From positions 75,022,001 through 75,086,000 of the forward strand of contig JAZBRS010000075.1 in NCBI GenBank assembly GCA_037176725.1: a DNA stretch of 64,000 nucleotides, in the 5' to 3' direction. The translations under genes and the position numbers were made by a program. The stretch comes from Posidonia oceanica (lineage: Eukaryota; Streptophyta; Magnoliopsida; Alismatales; Posidoniaceae). Below are positions 42,780 through 54,300 of this stretch, one piece after another (the first letter of the stretch is position 1; the number at the start of each line of letters is the position of its first letter). Below the pieces are notes generated by a model. The model did not search any database, had not been told where the DNA came from, and worked only from the letters and a program-made list of their open reading frames with translations.

Positions 42780-43225
42780 AAAGAAAGATCCAGCCTCAAC
42801 AGCTCCAAAGAAACTCTCCTCCGAGCACAGTCGATTGGCGTAGAATGCTGGCCCAGCCGGTCTATGCCCAAGATGACATCAGACTCGTTCATGCTCATGA
42901 GAATGAGAGAGGCATCGAACTCCCAGCCGTTCAGCTCCAAATCGACAGACGACAGATATCTCCACACCAAACTGTGCTCCCCCAGTGGCGTCACTACATC
43001 CAGGTGAAAGGCCAACTTAGCTGGCACATCATCTAGTTCCGCCGCAAACGACTCGTAAACGAAACAGAAAGTACTCCCCGAGTGGAAGAGAACCTTGGCC
43101 ATTCGGCCCGCCACAAGAAAAGAACCTAAGGCCAAAGCACAACCAACAACATTCCCAATTAAACCAAAGCTCATAATATAGGGGAAAACAACAAAACAAC
43201 GATCACACCATGGGTCACACCACAC
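42780..43225 (-). pseudogene. Tekay-like protease
   Basis: Aspartic-protease-like frame reading AKVLFHSGSTFCFVYESFAA where the family has DSG(A/S)THSF. The catalytic Asp is His, so it would be dead. LILMSMNESDVILGIDRLGQ is the conserved second half (family: LxxxDFDVILGMDWL). It overlaps the end of the gag frame and continues directly to the RT linker. Confidence 0.8.
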
Positions 43226-44412
43226 CCAAAGATCTTCGAGGACTTACCCTCTATAACATCTCCAGAGGACCCACAGTCGGGAGCAGAGATAGTGAACACA
43301 CGCCCCCGGGTCAGCTGTTGTGGCGCTCTCCCCTCTCTCTTGGGAGGATCAGGACAAAACTTCTGCACATGTCCCGTTCTCCCGTAGTTGTAGCACCCCG
43401 TCCTTCTCTGACTCATCACCTGTTGCGCTTGAGGGAAATTCGCCGCAAAGTGCCCACCTGGAAACACTGGGCACTTTCCTGTCCACTCAAAAGCAGCCTG
43501 GCTAGGACCGGTGCTACCAACTCCAGCAAAATTACGTTGGGCACCAGAGATAGGATCGGCACTGCTACCTCCTGCAAAATTGCGCTGGGCACCAGAGACA
43601 CCACCAGACCTGTCCTTCTTCATCTTTCCTGGGCTACTCGTGCCGCTGGAACTCGGCGGGCTAAAGAAAGAGAACCGGGAAGCGAAGGACATCTTGGTCT
43701 TCCCCTTGGAACAACCTCCCAAGTACTGCTGGTATTGCACCTCAAAGTGGGAAGCCATCTGCACCATATCAGCTACTGTCTGGCACCAGCAGCCCATCAC
43801 CTTCACCCTCAAATTAGGTTGAAGGCCCTCTAGAAATCTCTTCGCCCGTCTTTCCACAGTATCGAAGACTTGGGCAAACAGCTCCAACCGGGCAAAGGTA
43901 GCTTCATACTCAGCCACAGTCATATTATCCTGCTGGAGGCTCCGGAATACTCGGTGGAACTGATCTCGCACATGATCCGGGAGGTATTTCTCATGAAAAG
44001 CCGCTTTGAAATCCTTCCATTTGATGTCGATCGTGACAGAATTCGGGAACTTCTGCCGCCGCACGGACTTCCACCACTCGCCAGCATCACCCTCCAACTG
44101 ATACACGACCAATCTCACCCAGTGCTCAGCCGGACACACCATGCTATCAAGAATCTTCTCGATCCGCCGCAACCATACCTCGCTTTCCTTGGGACTACCT
44201 TTGCCCATGAACATCGGCGAGTGGAGCTTGCTCAGCTGACGTAACCACGAATCTCCCCCAGGCGATCCACTGGAGCCGCCCTTGCCAAATGCACGAGAGA
44301 TCCCGTGCATCCAGCTCTGCAACTCGGTCTGCACGCTCTGCCATCCGCCCTCCTCTCGAGAGCTGGGCTCCTCAGTAGGGGTCTTGCCCTTCTTACGGCC
44401 ACCACGAGACAT
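43226..44412 (-). pseudogene. Tekay-like gag
   Basis: Begins MSRGGRKKGKTPTEEPSSRE at 44412. The capsid core is well preserved: FMGKGSPKESEVWLRRIEKI, WVRLVVYQLEGDAGEWWKSV, WKDFKAAFHEKYLPDHVRDQ, VAEYEATFARLELFAQVF and RFLEGLQPNLRVKVM. A Ser/Gly-rich linker with two copies of SGAQRNFAGG(G) follows, then the knuckle CYNYGRTGHVQKFCP, in which the second Cys is Tyr. The 420-codon frame is unbroken, so gag is far better kept than protease or RT in the same element. Confidence 0.9.
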
Positions 44413-44560
44413 TCTGCAGTAGAAGAGAAACAAACAACCTGCACCACAATTAAGGAGACAACAACAATGTATGATAAACCGACAGGTGCAGACTCAACCA
44501 TGCCATGCAATCCTATGGAGTCACTAGACTGACCACCCCTAGGCTAGTGCAACCTAGTGA

Positions 44561-44578
44561 ACCTGGGATCTGATACCA
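44561..44578 (-). promoter_or_regulatory. Primer-binding site, initiator Met tRNA
   Basis: On the minus strand TGGTATCAGATCCCAGGT follows the 5' LTR end (CATCACA) after GAGC. It matches the plant initiator-Met primer site TGGTATCAGAGC except for one base (T for G). It proves that 44583-46460 is the 5' LTR. Confidence 0.85.
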
Positions 44579-44582
44579 GCTC

Positions 44583-46460
44583 TGTGATGACCCGAATCGC
44601 CACCAACACAATCCAATAACCCAAATAAATTTAAACATAAACTAATGTTACATTTACAAATATTTACAGGCTATTACAACTATATTTGTGCTAGGAACCT
44701 GCAGTGGACAGCTACGTGACTCCGACTATATGCACTATGAACCAACACCAGCTAATCATCTGCACCTGCAACTAAAACCACAATAAAACACACGTGAATG
44801 ACCAGAAATTGTTACCCAGCACACACCTCGCAAAAACCACAACCAAAACCAGGATAAAACCGCAATAAGGCATAAACCGGTCAAAACTCCAAATCCGATT
44901 CAGCATAATCATTTTATAATAATAAAACATCTTTCCCAACGCCTAATAAGTCAAACCGGGAAAACCAGATGTAAATCAATTCTTATTTATCAAAGCTCGG
45001 CCCACTGGCCCAAAACTTGGCAAAACCACAATATCGCAAAAGCAGGGAAACTCGAGGCCCAATATGGCCAAAACTCAGCAAAAGCCACTAAGCCACAAAA
45101 ACAGGCAAAGCTCTAGGCCCAATATGGCCAGAAATAACAAACACAAGCCCCATGGGCACAAGAACCACAACAAGTCGTGTTGCCTAGTGCCAAACAACCG
45201 ACCTGGCCTCAAGCAGTAGCTAGGGACTCATCCCCGCACTCACTGCATTGCCACGGACACCGGCCCTGTGGAGGAGCGTGCACGTCACGGCATCCCCTCA
45301 CCAGAGGAGCCTCAAAAGCAATCCCTACCTAGGAAAGCTACTCACCCCACTTAGGCGAGCTGTCCACACTCGGGACAAAACCACAAAGCACACCTCATCG
45401 GTGCCTACAAACGACGTGCTTCGAACCACTCACGGATCCTCAACACCACAAAGGCGAGTCCCGGTGCCCGTAGCGACTAGGGTATCACGCACAGCTACGT
45501 AGGAGTATCATACCTCCCGAGTCTGCTGCTAGGATACCACTAGGTACAAACGACACCCCGACCCCCGAACCTCAACCCAAGCGAAGTGTGCGACACGCCA
45601 GGAACGTCGTCGCATCCCCAAGTCTAGGCCACACAACTCCCAGGTTTTGGTCCCAACAAAACCTCAGCAAAACCTTTTGAAAACACATCCATAATTTCTC
45701 AAAAAACATATTTGAAAACCTTTGTCAAGCCATAAGATAATCATAGGCTAAGGCACAAGTAAACACTAATTAACCATTAATTAAAATCCCCAAAAAACAG
45801 GCCTGGAAAATGTCCCAGACCTAGATTTGACAGACCAAATCTGGTTCGGTCGATCGAACAGAGGACCTGTTACTCATCCAGACCTAGATTTCGGCAGACC
45901 AAATGAGTGGAGGGAGAGAGAAAGAGAGAGATATATAAACTGGAGGAGGAGTGTGGGAGGTGTGGGGAAAACACACAGAGCCATGCAGGATTTAAAAGCT
46001 AACGCACCGCACTACAGAAGCACGGGGGCAGTAGCTTTCCCCTGCAAGGTGTGGATCTCGCGTCCTCACCAACCGACACAGCCTACAAGCACGCGAAGCA
46101 ACGGCCACCAGCACGATTCGTGTTGCAGCGCGAATATTTCAACAGTGCCAGGCGGTCCCGTGTATAGTGATATGCTGGTAAATTGCACAGCACACCCCTA
46201 AGAATTAGGAAATCACAAGAACAGAAGATAGGGACCAAAAGACAAATAGAAATAGAGCTAGGGACCAAACCACAATCTAGTCCTACCAACAACCATAAAT
46301 AGGATCCACAACAAACTACCAGTGGGGTCCACACAAACCACAGGTGGAGTTTACAAACAAATCACAAATGAAACCCACAAGGCTAGTAACACCCGTCCAC
46401 AAATACAGAAATTCATTAAATCTGTACAATTACATAGGAAAATAATTCCCGAGTGTTACA
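44583..46460 (-). repeat. Tekay-like 5' LTR (1.88 kb)
   Basis: Aligns with 37721-39050 over its first 1.3 kb (plus-strand order), then jumps to the (GA)n-rich part matching about 41570-42152. Relative to its partner it lacks both the GC-rich segment and the duplicated unit. Confidence 0.88.
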
Positions 46461-46465
46461 TGGAT

Positions 46466-46750
46466 CAAGCTCCTTTACTCGTGTGCATTGAAACAGTGTC
46501 TATGCATCACGTGCACGTACCGTTGTCCTCTTAGATTGCGTACGCCCTCCTGCATTCAATGCTAGTGCAATGCACGGTCTACTTGCTAAGCTACGCACAT
46601 CCCGTGCATATATAATCAGTCGGATCTTAGCCCCTCCTTGCACGATGGTCCGTATCATTGCACTCCTTCTATGTCTGTACTCAAGGTTCAACACATGCAT
46701 GCACCTTCTCGTGCGAACCTCGCCGGTGGCTTGAGATGAGGGATGTGACA
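46466..46750 (-). mobile_element. Reina-like 5' LTR, right piece
   Basis: Continues 37164-37720 across the Tekay-like insertion and ends GGGATGTGACA at 46750 (minus start TGTCACATCCC), giving matched TGTCACA ends. Confidence 0.8.
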
Positions 46751-46754
46751 CTTG

Positions 46755-46995
46755 AAATGCCGTAGATATCATCCTTAGTATGACAATCGTTGCTTGAAAA
46801 AATAGAGCTCTTACTGAGATTAACCGTGAGGCCAGACATGGAGGCAAACTTCCGAAGAATATCAATTGTCGTTGCTGGCCGCAACAAAAACCATATGGCC
46901 AACCGCAAATTAACATCAAGTGCAGACCTTGGTATCATCATCAATCGCAGCCGGATCATTGACGTTGGACTGTTCGGCTTCCAGGAATAAAAGGG
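46755..46995 (-). pseudogene. LINE (non-LTR) reverse transcriptase fragment
   Basis: The minus strand encodes RPATTIDILRKFASMSGLTV directly followed by NLSKSSIFSSND. This is the block after the FADD active site in plant L1-type LINE RTs (FxxxSGLxxNxxKSxxF). In another frame just upstream GLHLM is followed by sequence that could come from the FADD box. It is short, frameshifted and without flanking LINE features. The Reina-like LTR lies at its left edge. Confidence 0.65.
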
Positions 46996-47339
46996 ATGGA
47001 ACACTCACGGCAGTAACAAAGAGATAAGGTGCCGTGTTTCTGTCTTGCTTAACATTTTAATTTTCCCTCTTCAAAAGGAAAAGTTTTTGTTTCCCATGGA
47101 AGATTTATGGTTCGTATGATTGTATCCCACTTGGAACAAGCAGACAAGACAGGTACATTAGAAAGTCATCATTCAAAGAGGCAGATGTATATCTGCCATG
47201 CATGGACAAATCAGAAGTAAAAACAATAAAGAGAGAGCCAATTAACAATCATATGGTTGAGGCTAATGATCAATTGCTGCATATATATCCGTCCAAATAT
47301 AGAGGAGTTAATCGTGATCTTCCCTACAAAATACACATC
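46996..47339. other. Spacer between LINE scrap and cytokinin dehydrogenase
   Basis: No gene seen; AT-rich. It probably contains the 3' untranslated region of the fragment that follows (minus strand). Confidence 0.4.
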
Positions 47340-48570
47340 TTACAAAGAAGAAAAAAAGGTTCTATATGATTTAACATGCATGTACTTAACTAAGTACGAA
47401 ATCTGATCCCCAACTTGAAGAGTAAATATTCCTTGTCCAGGAGATAGAATTGCCTTGGGATCGTACTTGGTTTTCCTCTCCAAGAAGAGATCCCACTTAC
47501 GTCCAAAATGTCTCATCCAATCACCTCTAGTCCTGTATCGTGGCATGTACTGCTTAACCTTGATCCCTTCCTGATCGCAGAAACGTAGTATCTCTTTGTT
47601 TTGTTCATCCAATTGCTTCCAGTCACCACTAATGGCAGATCTTAGCAACCCTACCGAGTAGAAAACTTCTTCCTCCTCTTCTTCTGGGATCACAGCAGAA
47701 GTCCTCTCATCCCACCTGCAACAAGAATACATATTAATTAATTAAGTTGATGTAGGCCTAACAAGGTCATAACAGTTTGTAAGTTGAACTGCTCTAAGCT
47801 ATGCTTACTTGGTTTTGTTGAGGGGGAAGATGAGAATTGGACCCATTGATTTGTGATGATGAAGGATTTTTTTGAAGACGCCTTCATCAAAATCTGAGAT
47901 TCTGGACTTGGGAACAAAGACGTTGAGCCATGGGTGAGGTACATCCCATAGACCTTTTGATCTCAGATTCATCTCACCATCATGAACTCTGTCGAGAAAA
48001 CTCAAGTACGACACATCATTTGTGAACGCAAACCCTGGCACAAAGTTCAGGTCCTCGAGCAATAATTCCATCTCCTGTAAAAATAAAAATCATGTAGATC
48101 AACCCTGCCACAAAGTTCAGGTCCTAGAGCAATTATTTAGTTCAGATCCTTCAACGTCTGCAACTTGCATTTTGTGTGCTTTGCATGTCACCTAATCGGT
48201 AATAGCATACTTCCTGATTTCGCGTGTGTGTGTGTGTGTGTATAAGTACGTAGAACTACATTATAATCACCTTGTCGACGTCGGATCCGGTGGCGGCATC
48301 GTAGTACATGGACCCCTCGATGCAGTAGAGCGTGTAGCGTTGGCTGCGTTGGTATTTCGCGGCTGATAGAGAGTTGATCCTTTGGAGGTCCGTGCCAGAG
48401 AAGAAGGACGACCTCCAGCTATTGATTGGGCTCTGCCCTACAAACAGTGATCCCTCCACGTAGTCAAAACCTCTCTGCTTCTCGTTGTCGCTGCCTCCCA
48501 GAGAGATCAAGTGCTCCTGGTCTCGGGTGAAATCTGCAAATTCCGTGTAGATCAGGCGTACCCATCTGGC
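47340..48570 (-). pseudogene. CKX: Cytokinin dehydrogenase, C-terminal three exons (5' truncated)
   Basis: Cytokinin dehydrogenase is an FAD enzyme that cleaves the side chain of isoprenoid cytokinins. Three exons read cleanly. 48570-48271 (about 100 residues) gives RWVRLIYTEFADFTRDQEHL, YVEGSLFVGQSPINSWRSSF and YDAATGSDVDK. 48074-47809 gives FLDRVHDGEMNLRSKGLWDV and PHPWLNVFVPKSRI to FPLNKT. 47715-47340 gives KWDERTSAV, VFYSVGLLRSA, LRFCDQEGIKVKQYMPRY, DWMRHFGRKWDLF and KYDPKAILSPGQGIF. Both introns have GT and AG at the right phase and there are no stops. The product would be about 313 residues against 500-550 for the family. The FAD-binding N-terminus (GHS motif, first two exons) is not found upstream, where a hAT-like terminus starts at 48646. 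It could be a gene fragment or a gene split by insertions beyond view. Confidence 0.88.
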
Positions 48571-48645
48571 CTGCAGCATGACATGATCAGACGCCATTGG
48601 GTGTGAGATCGACGGTGGGTGATATGTACAATATTCATTTAGTAG

Positions 48646-48850
48646 TAGGGATACAAACGGATCGGATACGGTATGAATATGGATGTTATCATATCTGTAT
48701 TCGTTTTCAAAATACAAATACAGATACAGATACGGTTATCATACGGATAGAAAAATTATACATCCATATCCTCAAAAAACAAATACGGATACGAATACGG
48801 ATAAAGTCGGATATAAAAACGGATATGACGATATACACATTACATAATTA
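48646..48850. mobile_element. hAT-like terminal sequence (candidate MITE end)
   Basis: TAGGGATACAAACGGATCGG followed by many GGATACGGATA-type short repeats. Plant hAT elements often open with TAGGGATGTAAACGGATCGG (family knowledge). No transposase and no matching opposite end found. Confidence 0.5.
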
Positions 48851-50764
48851 ATCAAATCATTAATAAGATTTTCATATATTTTAAGTTATTTAGTATATAT
48901 GAAATAAAAACAATATATATTAAAAATAAAAATAAATTAGACATAATGATAGGTTAGACTTCCCTTTTTTAGAAAGAGATGAAGATATGAATCTAAATTT
49001 TAATATTCCACCATTATAGATATATATTTAATTAATGATTAATAAAAAACTATCACATTTTGCAACATATTTTGTTAATTAAAGTTAATAAAAATCTTAT
49101 AAATGACAATGTAAAATTCTTGTAAAGTACATAAATTATATAAGCTCAAAAGCAACATATTTTTTGAATGCAAGAAAAGCAAGTTATGTAGCATTTGGTG
49201 TAGTCTTTGGGAAGTAAACTTATGCAAAAAAAAAGACGTTTTTGTGGAAACTCTTAACCTTTGTTTGGAATCTGGATAAAGTCAGGAATAAAGCAGAATT
49301 AGAATTATAATTTCATTTGGTAAGTCAAAAAGTAGAATAAAAGCAGAATAGTAATTCATATTCTGATTTACTTATTCTAGAATAGCTATTCCGTAGGAAT
49401 AATGGAATAAAATTATTCCACTAAGTTATTCTGATACATGTATGTATATAGTGTGTTTATTTTTTGTTTAAAAATGAATATATATATAATATGATGTATA
49501 CATATTTTAAATTATTAGATATATATCTTAATAATCAAGTTGATTATTATTAATCAATAAGTTTTACACTTATTCTGATACTTATTCTATTTTTCATCTA
49601 AACCAGAATAATCTTCCTATACATACTTATTCATCTTTAAAAGAAAATCACTTCAAACAGAATAATAATATTATCAGAATAACAATATTACTTTCTACTT
49701 ATTACTATTTTTTTTATTCTACATCTAAAGAGAGACTTACAACTTTTGATACTATGTTGAAAATGGAAGATTTTCTACTTTTGCTTATGTGCAGAAGTAC
49801 CTTTTTCAATCAATAGTGATCGGTTCAACTTTTATGAGAAAATAATTCATGTCTGAAGTTGAACCAGAAAATTGAAGTAAACAATACCTTAAAGTAGTCG
49901 ATCGAAAAACATGATAAATAGATTAAGCAACACATATGTGACCTCACCCATTTATGATCAATGTCTTACATGGGTTGGCGGGTCATAAGTTGAGCTAAAA
50001 ACAGGTTCAATCCGAATCAAACCTGCAAAATAATATTGCCAACACTAGATTAAAGTGTATTGCATATTTTCAAAATCAGAGAAACCATTTAGAGATGAAA
50101 ATACGAGCAAGTGCAACTCATGCAATGATTTTCGTGGTTACAAGGTCTAACCTATGGAGGCTTACAAGGGAAGTAACCCTCTCAACAATAAGGCTTTTAT
50201 TTGGTCCTATCTTCGAAAGATGTATGTAAGTCTATGTGCTAATAATTGCTCGAGCAACACACAGATTACAAGACTGACAACTTGAATCTTAGTCCAAGTT
50301 GCATATAGCAAGAAAACTATGCTGACGGTGTCACCCACGAGAACCTCTAGCGTGGGACTTTCCATCTCTCGGAAACCCTAGGCTGATCGCTGACAAGTCA
50401 AGGTCCTGAGTCCAACTTGAATGCCAAGCACCAAGTTATCAAAGTGTTGAATATGCAACATCACAACCCCAATGGAAGGGACTAAGATATTGGGTGCCTT
50501 TTCCTTCATTCTAGTGATCATGCCAAGTTGTTCTACCCCTGAACAGTGAAGAAGTTTTTTTTTTCATAGATTCATCGTTCTGTCAAGAGATTCATTAAGT
50601 GAGCTATTTATCGTCTGTGAACTGCATTAGTTGTAGGATTATTTGCATTTTTTAGACGGTTGTAAATTTGAACTTAAAAGGCACTATATATGTAGTTGGT
50701 TTTAGATTAATGGAACATTAGAGCTTTACAGTTATGATTACATTCTACGTCTCTTATTCCCAAT
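48851..50764. other. AT-rich DNA without a supported gene
   Basis: 48851-49240 is AT-rich with no ORF. 49255-49730 repeats variants of GGAATAAxGCAGAATA and TTATTCTGATA in both orientations, suggesting a miniature inverted-repeat element with unclear ends. 50080-50560 has TTTTCGTGGTTACAAGGTCTAACCTATGGAG, reminiscent of copia LTR sequence; this is unproven. Confidence 0.4.
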
Positions 50765-51305
50765 TGTTGAGTTTTGTGCCTTGAATGGGCTGAAAATAGC
50801 CTGACGGACGATCGCATGAACGTCTACCAAGTCACTACCAAGATCAGTGCTTTTGCGGATGTCCGCTAGCCCGCTGCAACAACCAGAAGAAAAATAGATG
50901 TCCACTGGAGTACTGCCGAAGATCAGGAGAAAAACAGACGTTTGCTCTGGACATCCACTGAAGCATGCCATCATCATAAGGGAAAAACGGACGTTCGGAG
51001 CGAACCGTTTTTCCACTATGATGATGGCATGCTTCAGTGGATGTCCAGAGTCGGAGCGAACGTCCGTTCTCCGAACGTCCGTTTTTCCACTATGATGATG
51101 GCATGCTTCAGCGGACGTCCGGAGCGGACGTCTGTTTTTGTCCTGCTCTTTGGTAGTGCTCCAGCGAACCTCTGGAGTGGACGTCCGTTTTTCTCCTGGT
51201 TGTTGCAACAGGCTAGCGGACGTCTGCAAAAGCTCTGATCATGGTAGTAACTCGGTAGACGTTCGTCAGGTTGTTTTCAGCCCATTCAAGGCAAACAATT
51301 CAACA
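50765..51305. repeat. 541 bp imperfect palindrome with TG...CA ends
   Basis: Opens TGTTGAGTTTTGTGCCTTGA and closes with the reverse complement of TGTTGAATTGTTTGCCTTGA. Most of the two halves pair, with inner near-perfect pieces around CATGCCATCATCATAAGGG / CACTATGATGATGGCATG (50965-51030, repeated again at 51085-51110). GGACGTCCG-type steps recur throughout. It lies next to a polypurine tract at 51306, so it occupies the place of the copia 3' LTR. Confidence 0.85.
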
Positions 51306-51325
51306 AATCTCCACCTTGACTTGAG
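51306..51325 (-). promoter_or_regulatory. Copia polypurine tract
   Basis: On the minus strand CTCAAGTCAAGGTGGAGATT immediately precedes TGTTGAATTG. AAGxGGGAGATTTGTTG-like sequence is the standard copia 3' boundary. Confidence 0.75.
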
Positions 51326-51345
51326 TTCTCCCATGTGTGTGGTAC

Positions 51346-54300
51346 TAGAGTTGTAAAATAGGCCGGACCGGCCGTAGACTGTCCGGCCCGAAATGGGCCC
51401 AGGCCAAGTCGGGTCCACGTCTTGGGCCCGCGTGGGCCTGCTTAGTGGGCCCGCTAAAAAACAATCGGGCCGGGCCAGGCTGGCCCGAAAAAAAGAAAAA
51501 AAAAACAATAGTAGCCCTTGCCCAAGTGGGCAACGACTACAAATATGTGGCCGTAGGCAACGGCTGCCAACGGTTATATTATTTTTATTTTATTTTTTTA
51601 ATTTTTATTCTCTCTTCTCTTCTCTTCTTTCTTTCTCTTCATCATTTTCCTATAAATATCCAACCATACCTCATTATATTTTCACATAACTCACTCTTCT
51701 CTCTTATTACAACACTCATAATTCTCCCACTCTTACAATTCTCCCACTCTAATAATTCTCTCAAGTTGCCAATTCTCCCATACTCCGGACTTCGGTTTCC
51801 CGTCTGCTACTCTGCTGATCTGCTATACTGTTCTCTACTACTACAGTTCTACTCTGCTGATCTGCTCTACTCTGCTGAGCTACAAAAATTCTCTACTTCT
51901 AATCCCTCTAATTTCTCTACTCCTACTCCCTCCATTTTTGGATTTTGGGACTTTTGAGTTATTAAGGGTTTCATACATTACATCAGTTTTCCTCTACTGT
52001 TAAATTCTCTAGTCATAATTTTCTTATGTTTTTTCATACTTTAGATATTTATAATAGAAAACATAGGAAGCCATGATTATATCCCAACCCAAGAGTCAGA
52101 CCAGCCTCAACATCAAGACACCTCTACACAATCCACTCGTAAAAAAAAAACCTAGGAAATAGAGTTCATGGGTTTGGGAACATGTTACCATAGACCTTAC
52201 AGATGAAAGTAGATGCTATTGTAATTGTTGTGGTTCGGGATACACTTGTCCTAGGGGTGAGGGTGTAGGTCACATAGCTAGGCATTTACAAAAATGTATA
52301 GCTGCACACAATAAAGAAGAAAATACAGATTTAAGGCAATCAAAATTACACATAAGTTCAGGTGGTTTAGTAAATTGGAAATATAATGCAGAAGAAACAG
52401 AAGAACGTTTAACAAAATATATAGTACAAGATGAACAACCATTTTCATTATCAGAAAATAAAAAATTTGAATCTTGTGCACATGATTGTCTTAATCCACA
52501 ATTTAAAAGTCATTCTAGAAACACTACAAAAAATATTATTCATAAAACATTTAAAAAAGATAAACAAAATATAATGAGAATATTTTTTAGTTTATTATGT
52601 AAAGTATCATTAACTTGTGATGTTTGAACAGGTCATAATAATTTTCCATATCTATGTTTAACTGCACATTGGATAGACATAGAGTGGAATTTACAAAAAA
52701 GATTAATAACTTTTAGAGTATTTGATCATTCACATACTGGTAAGACAATAGCTAATATGTTAGAAGAAATTACTAAAGAATTTCACTTATATTATAAAAT
52801 TAATACAATATCTTTTGATAATGCTTCTAATAATAATGTTGCCATAGATTTATTAAAAAGAAATGTAAAACCAATATTAAATGGTGAAATCTTTCATTGT
52901 AGGTGTTGTTGTTACATATTAAATTTAATTGTACAAGATAGTATACATTGCATTAGACCTTATATAGAAAGTATAAGAACAGTTATTTCATTTATTCAAA
53001 CATCATCTAATAGATATCAAGAATTTAGGCATTTATGTTCAGAAAATGGTTTAAAACCTAAAAAATTTAAATTAGATATTCAACATAGATGGAACTCAAC
53101 TTATGATATGTTAAGTTCAAGTTTACCTTATAGCCATTTAATTACAACATTTTATAATGCAAAATCTAATTATATGTTAAATGATGAAGATTGGCAAAAT
53201 TCTCAAATAATTCATATTTTTTTAGAACCTTTTTATAATGCTACTAAACAATTATTTGGTCAATATTATCCTAATAGTAATCTAGTTTTAATTTATTTAT
53301 TTAATATTACAAATATTTTTCAGCAATATAGAGAAGTGCCAAGTTTTGTAAACATTATTCAGTAATAGTTATTGGGATGATCCTCCAATGTGGACATGTT
53401 TAACAATAATTATGGATCTTAGGCATAGACTTGTTAATTGTATGATACTTATAAATGATACTTTTAGTAACATGAATAAAAGTAACTTAATAAAAGAATT
53501 TAATAATAAAATTAAGACTACTTTTTATACATTATTTGAAGAATATGTTAAAATTTGTGGTGATGATAGTTCTAGTGTACCTAGATCTAGTACTGTAGGA
53601 CCACATAGTAGTAGTAGCAGTACTGGTGGTTCATTTGGAGTACATTAAATAAGAAAAAGGAAAAATAAGTAAAATCATCAACAAATAATGAATTAGAAAA
53701 TTATTTAGAATGTGAATTTGCATTTAGTGAATCAGAAATGGATAACTTAGATATATTAAAGTAGTGGTCAAATACCGCAATTAGGTTTCCTATAATTTCT
53801 AAAATGGCTAAAGATTTACTAACGATTCCGGCATCTACTGTGGCGTCGGAGTCTGCATTTTCTACAGGTAAAAGAGTTTTAAGTGATAGAAGAAGTAGAT
53901 TATCAGAAAAGTCAGTAGAAGCCTTCGAGTGTTTGAAAGACTGGTACGATGCGGTTGATCGTCTTCAAGGACTCAACTTAAATAGTGATACTGAAGACGA
54001 CGAGACGACGTCAACTTCAATGGGCACGGGGACCGAAACGAGCTCCACACATGATTAAGAATTTAAGATGTAATTTTTTAAATATTTATGTAAAAAAATA
54101 GTAAAGAGATGTAAAATTTTAAATATCTTATGTAATTTTCAAATTTTTTTATGTATATATCAATATTTAATAAAAAAATAAAATTTTAAAAAAAAATGGA
54201 CCGAACGGACCGACACGGTCCGGCCCAGTCCAACCGTGGGCCGTGCCGTGCCAGACAAATGCTTGACTGGGCCTGGTCCAGCCTACCAGGTGGCTCGGCC

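Larger units (their letters stand above)
37721..46460 (-). mobile_element. Tekay/Del-like chromovirus, pol mostly deleted, TSD TGGAT
   Basis: A complete insertion: LTR 37721-42152, internal region 42153-44582, LTR 44583-46460, flanked by TGGAT on both sides, inside the LTR of the Reina-like element. Both LTRs open TGTAACACYCGGGAATT on the minus strand and end CGGGTCRTCACA. Only gag, protease and the start of RT remain; the rest of RT, RNase H, integrase and the polypurine tract are gone, and the left LTR starts right in the RT frame. The LTRs differ in length by about 2.5 kb. Confidence 0.92.

Noticed and set aside
43210..43833. Plus-strand ORF of 207 codons opposite Tekay-like gag
   Set aside because: It is the antisense shadow of a clearly recognisable gag frame.
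48231..48242. (GT)n run in the spacer before a cytokinin dehydrogenase exon
   Set aside because: A short ordinary microsatellite of about six units inside an intron; nothing further to say.
50738..51238. ORFs of 163 and 98 codons on opposite strands
   Set aside because: Both are products of the palindrome: the same sequence read from its two arms.
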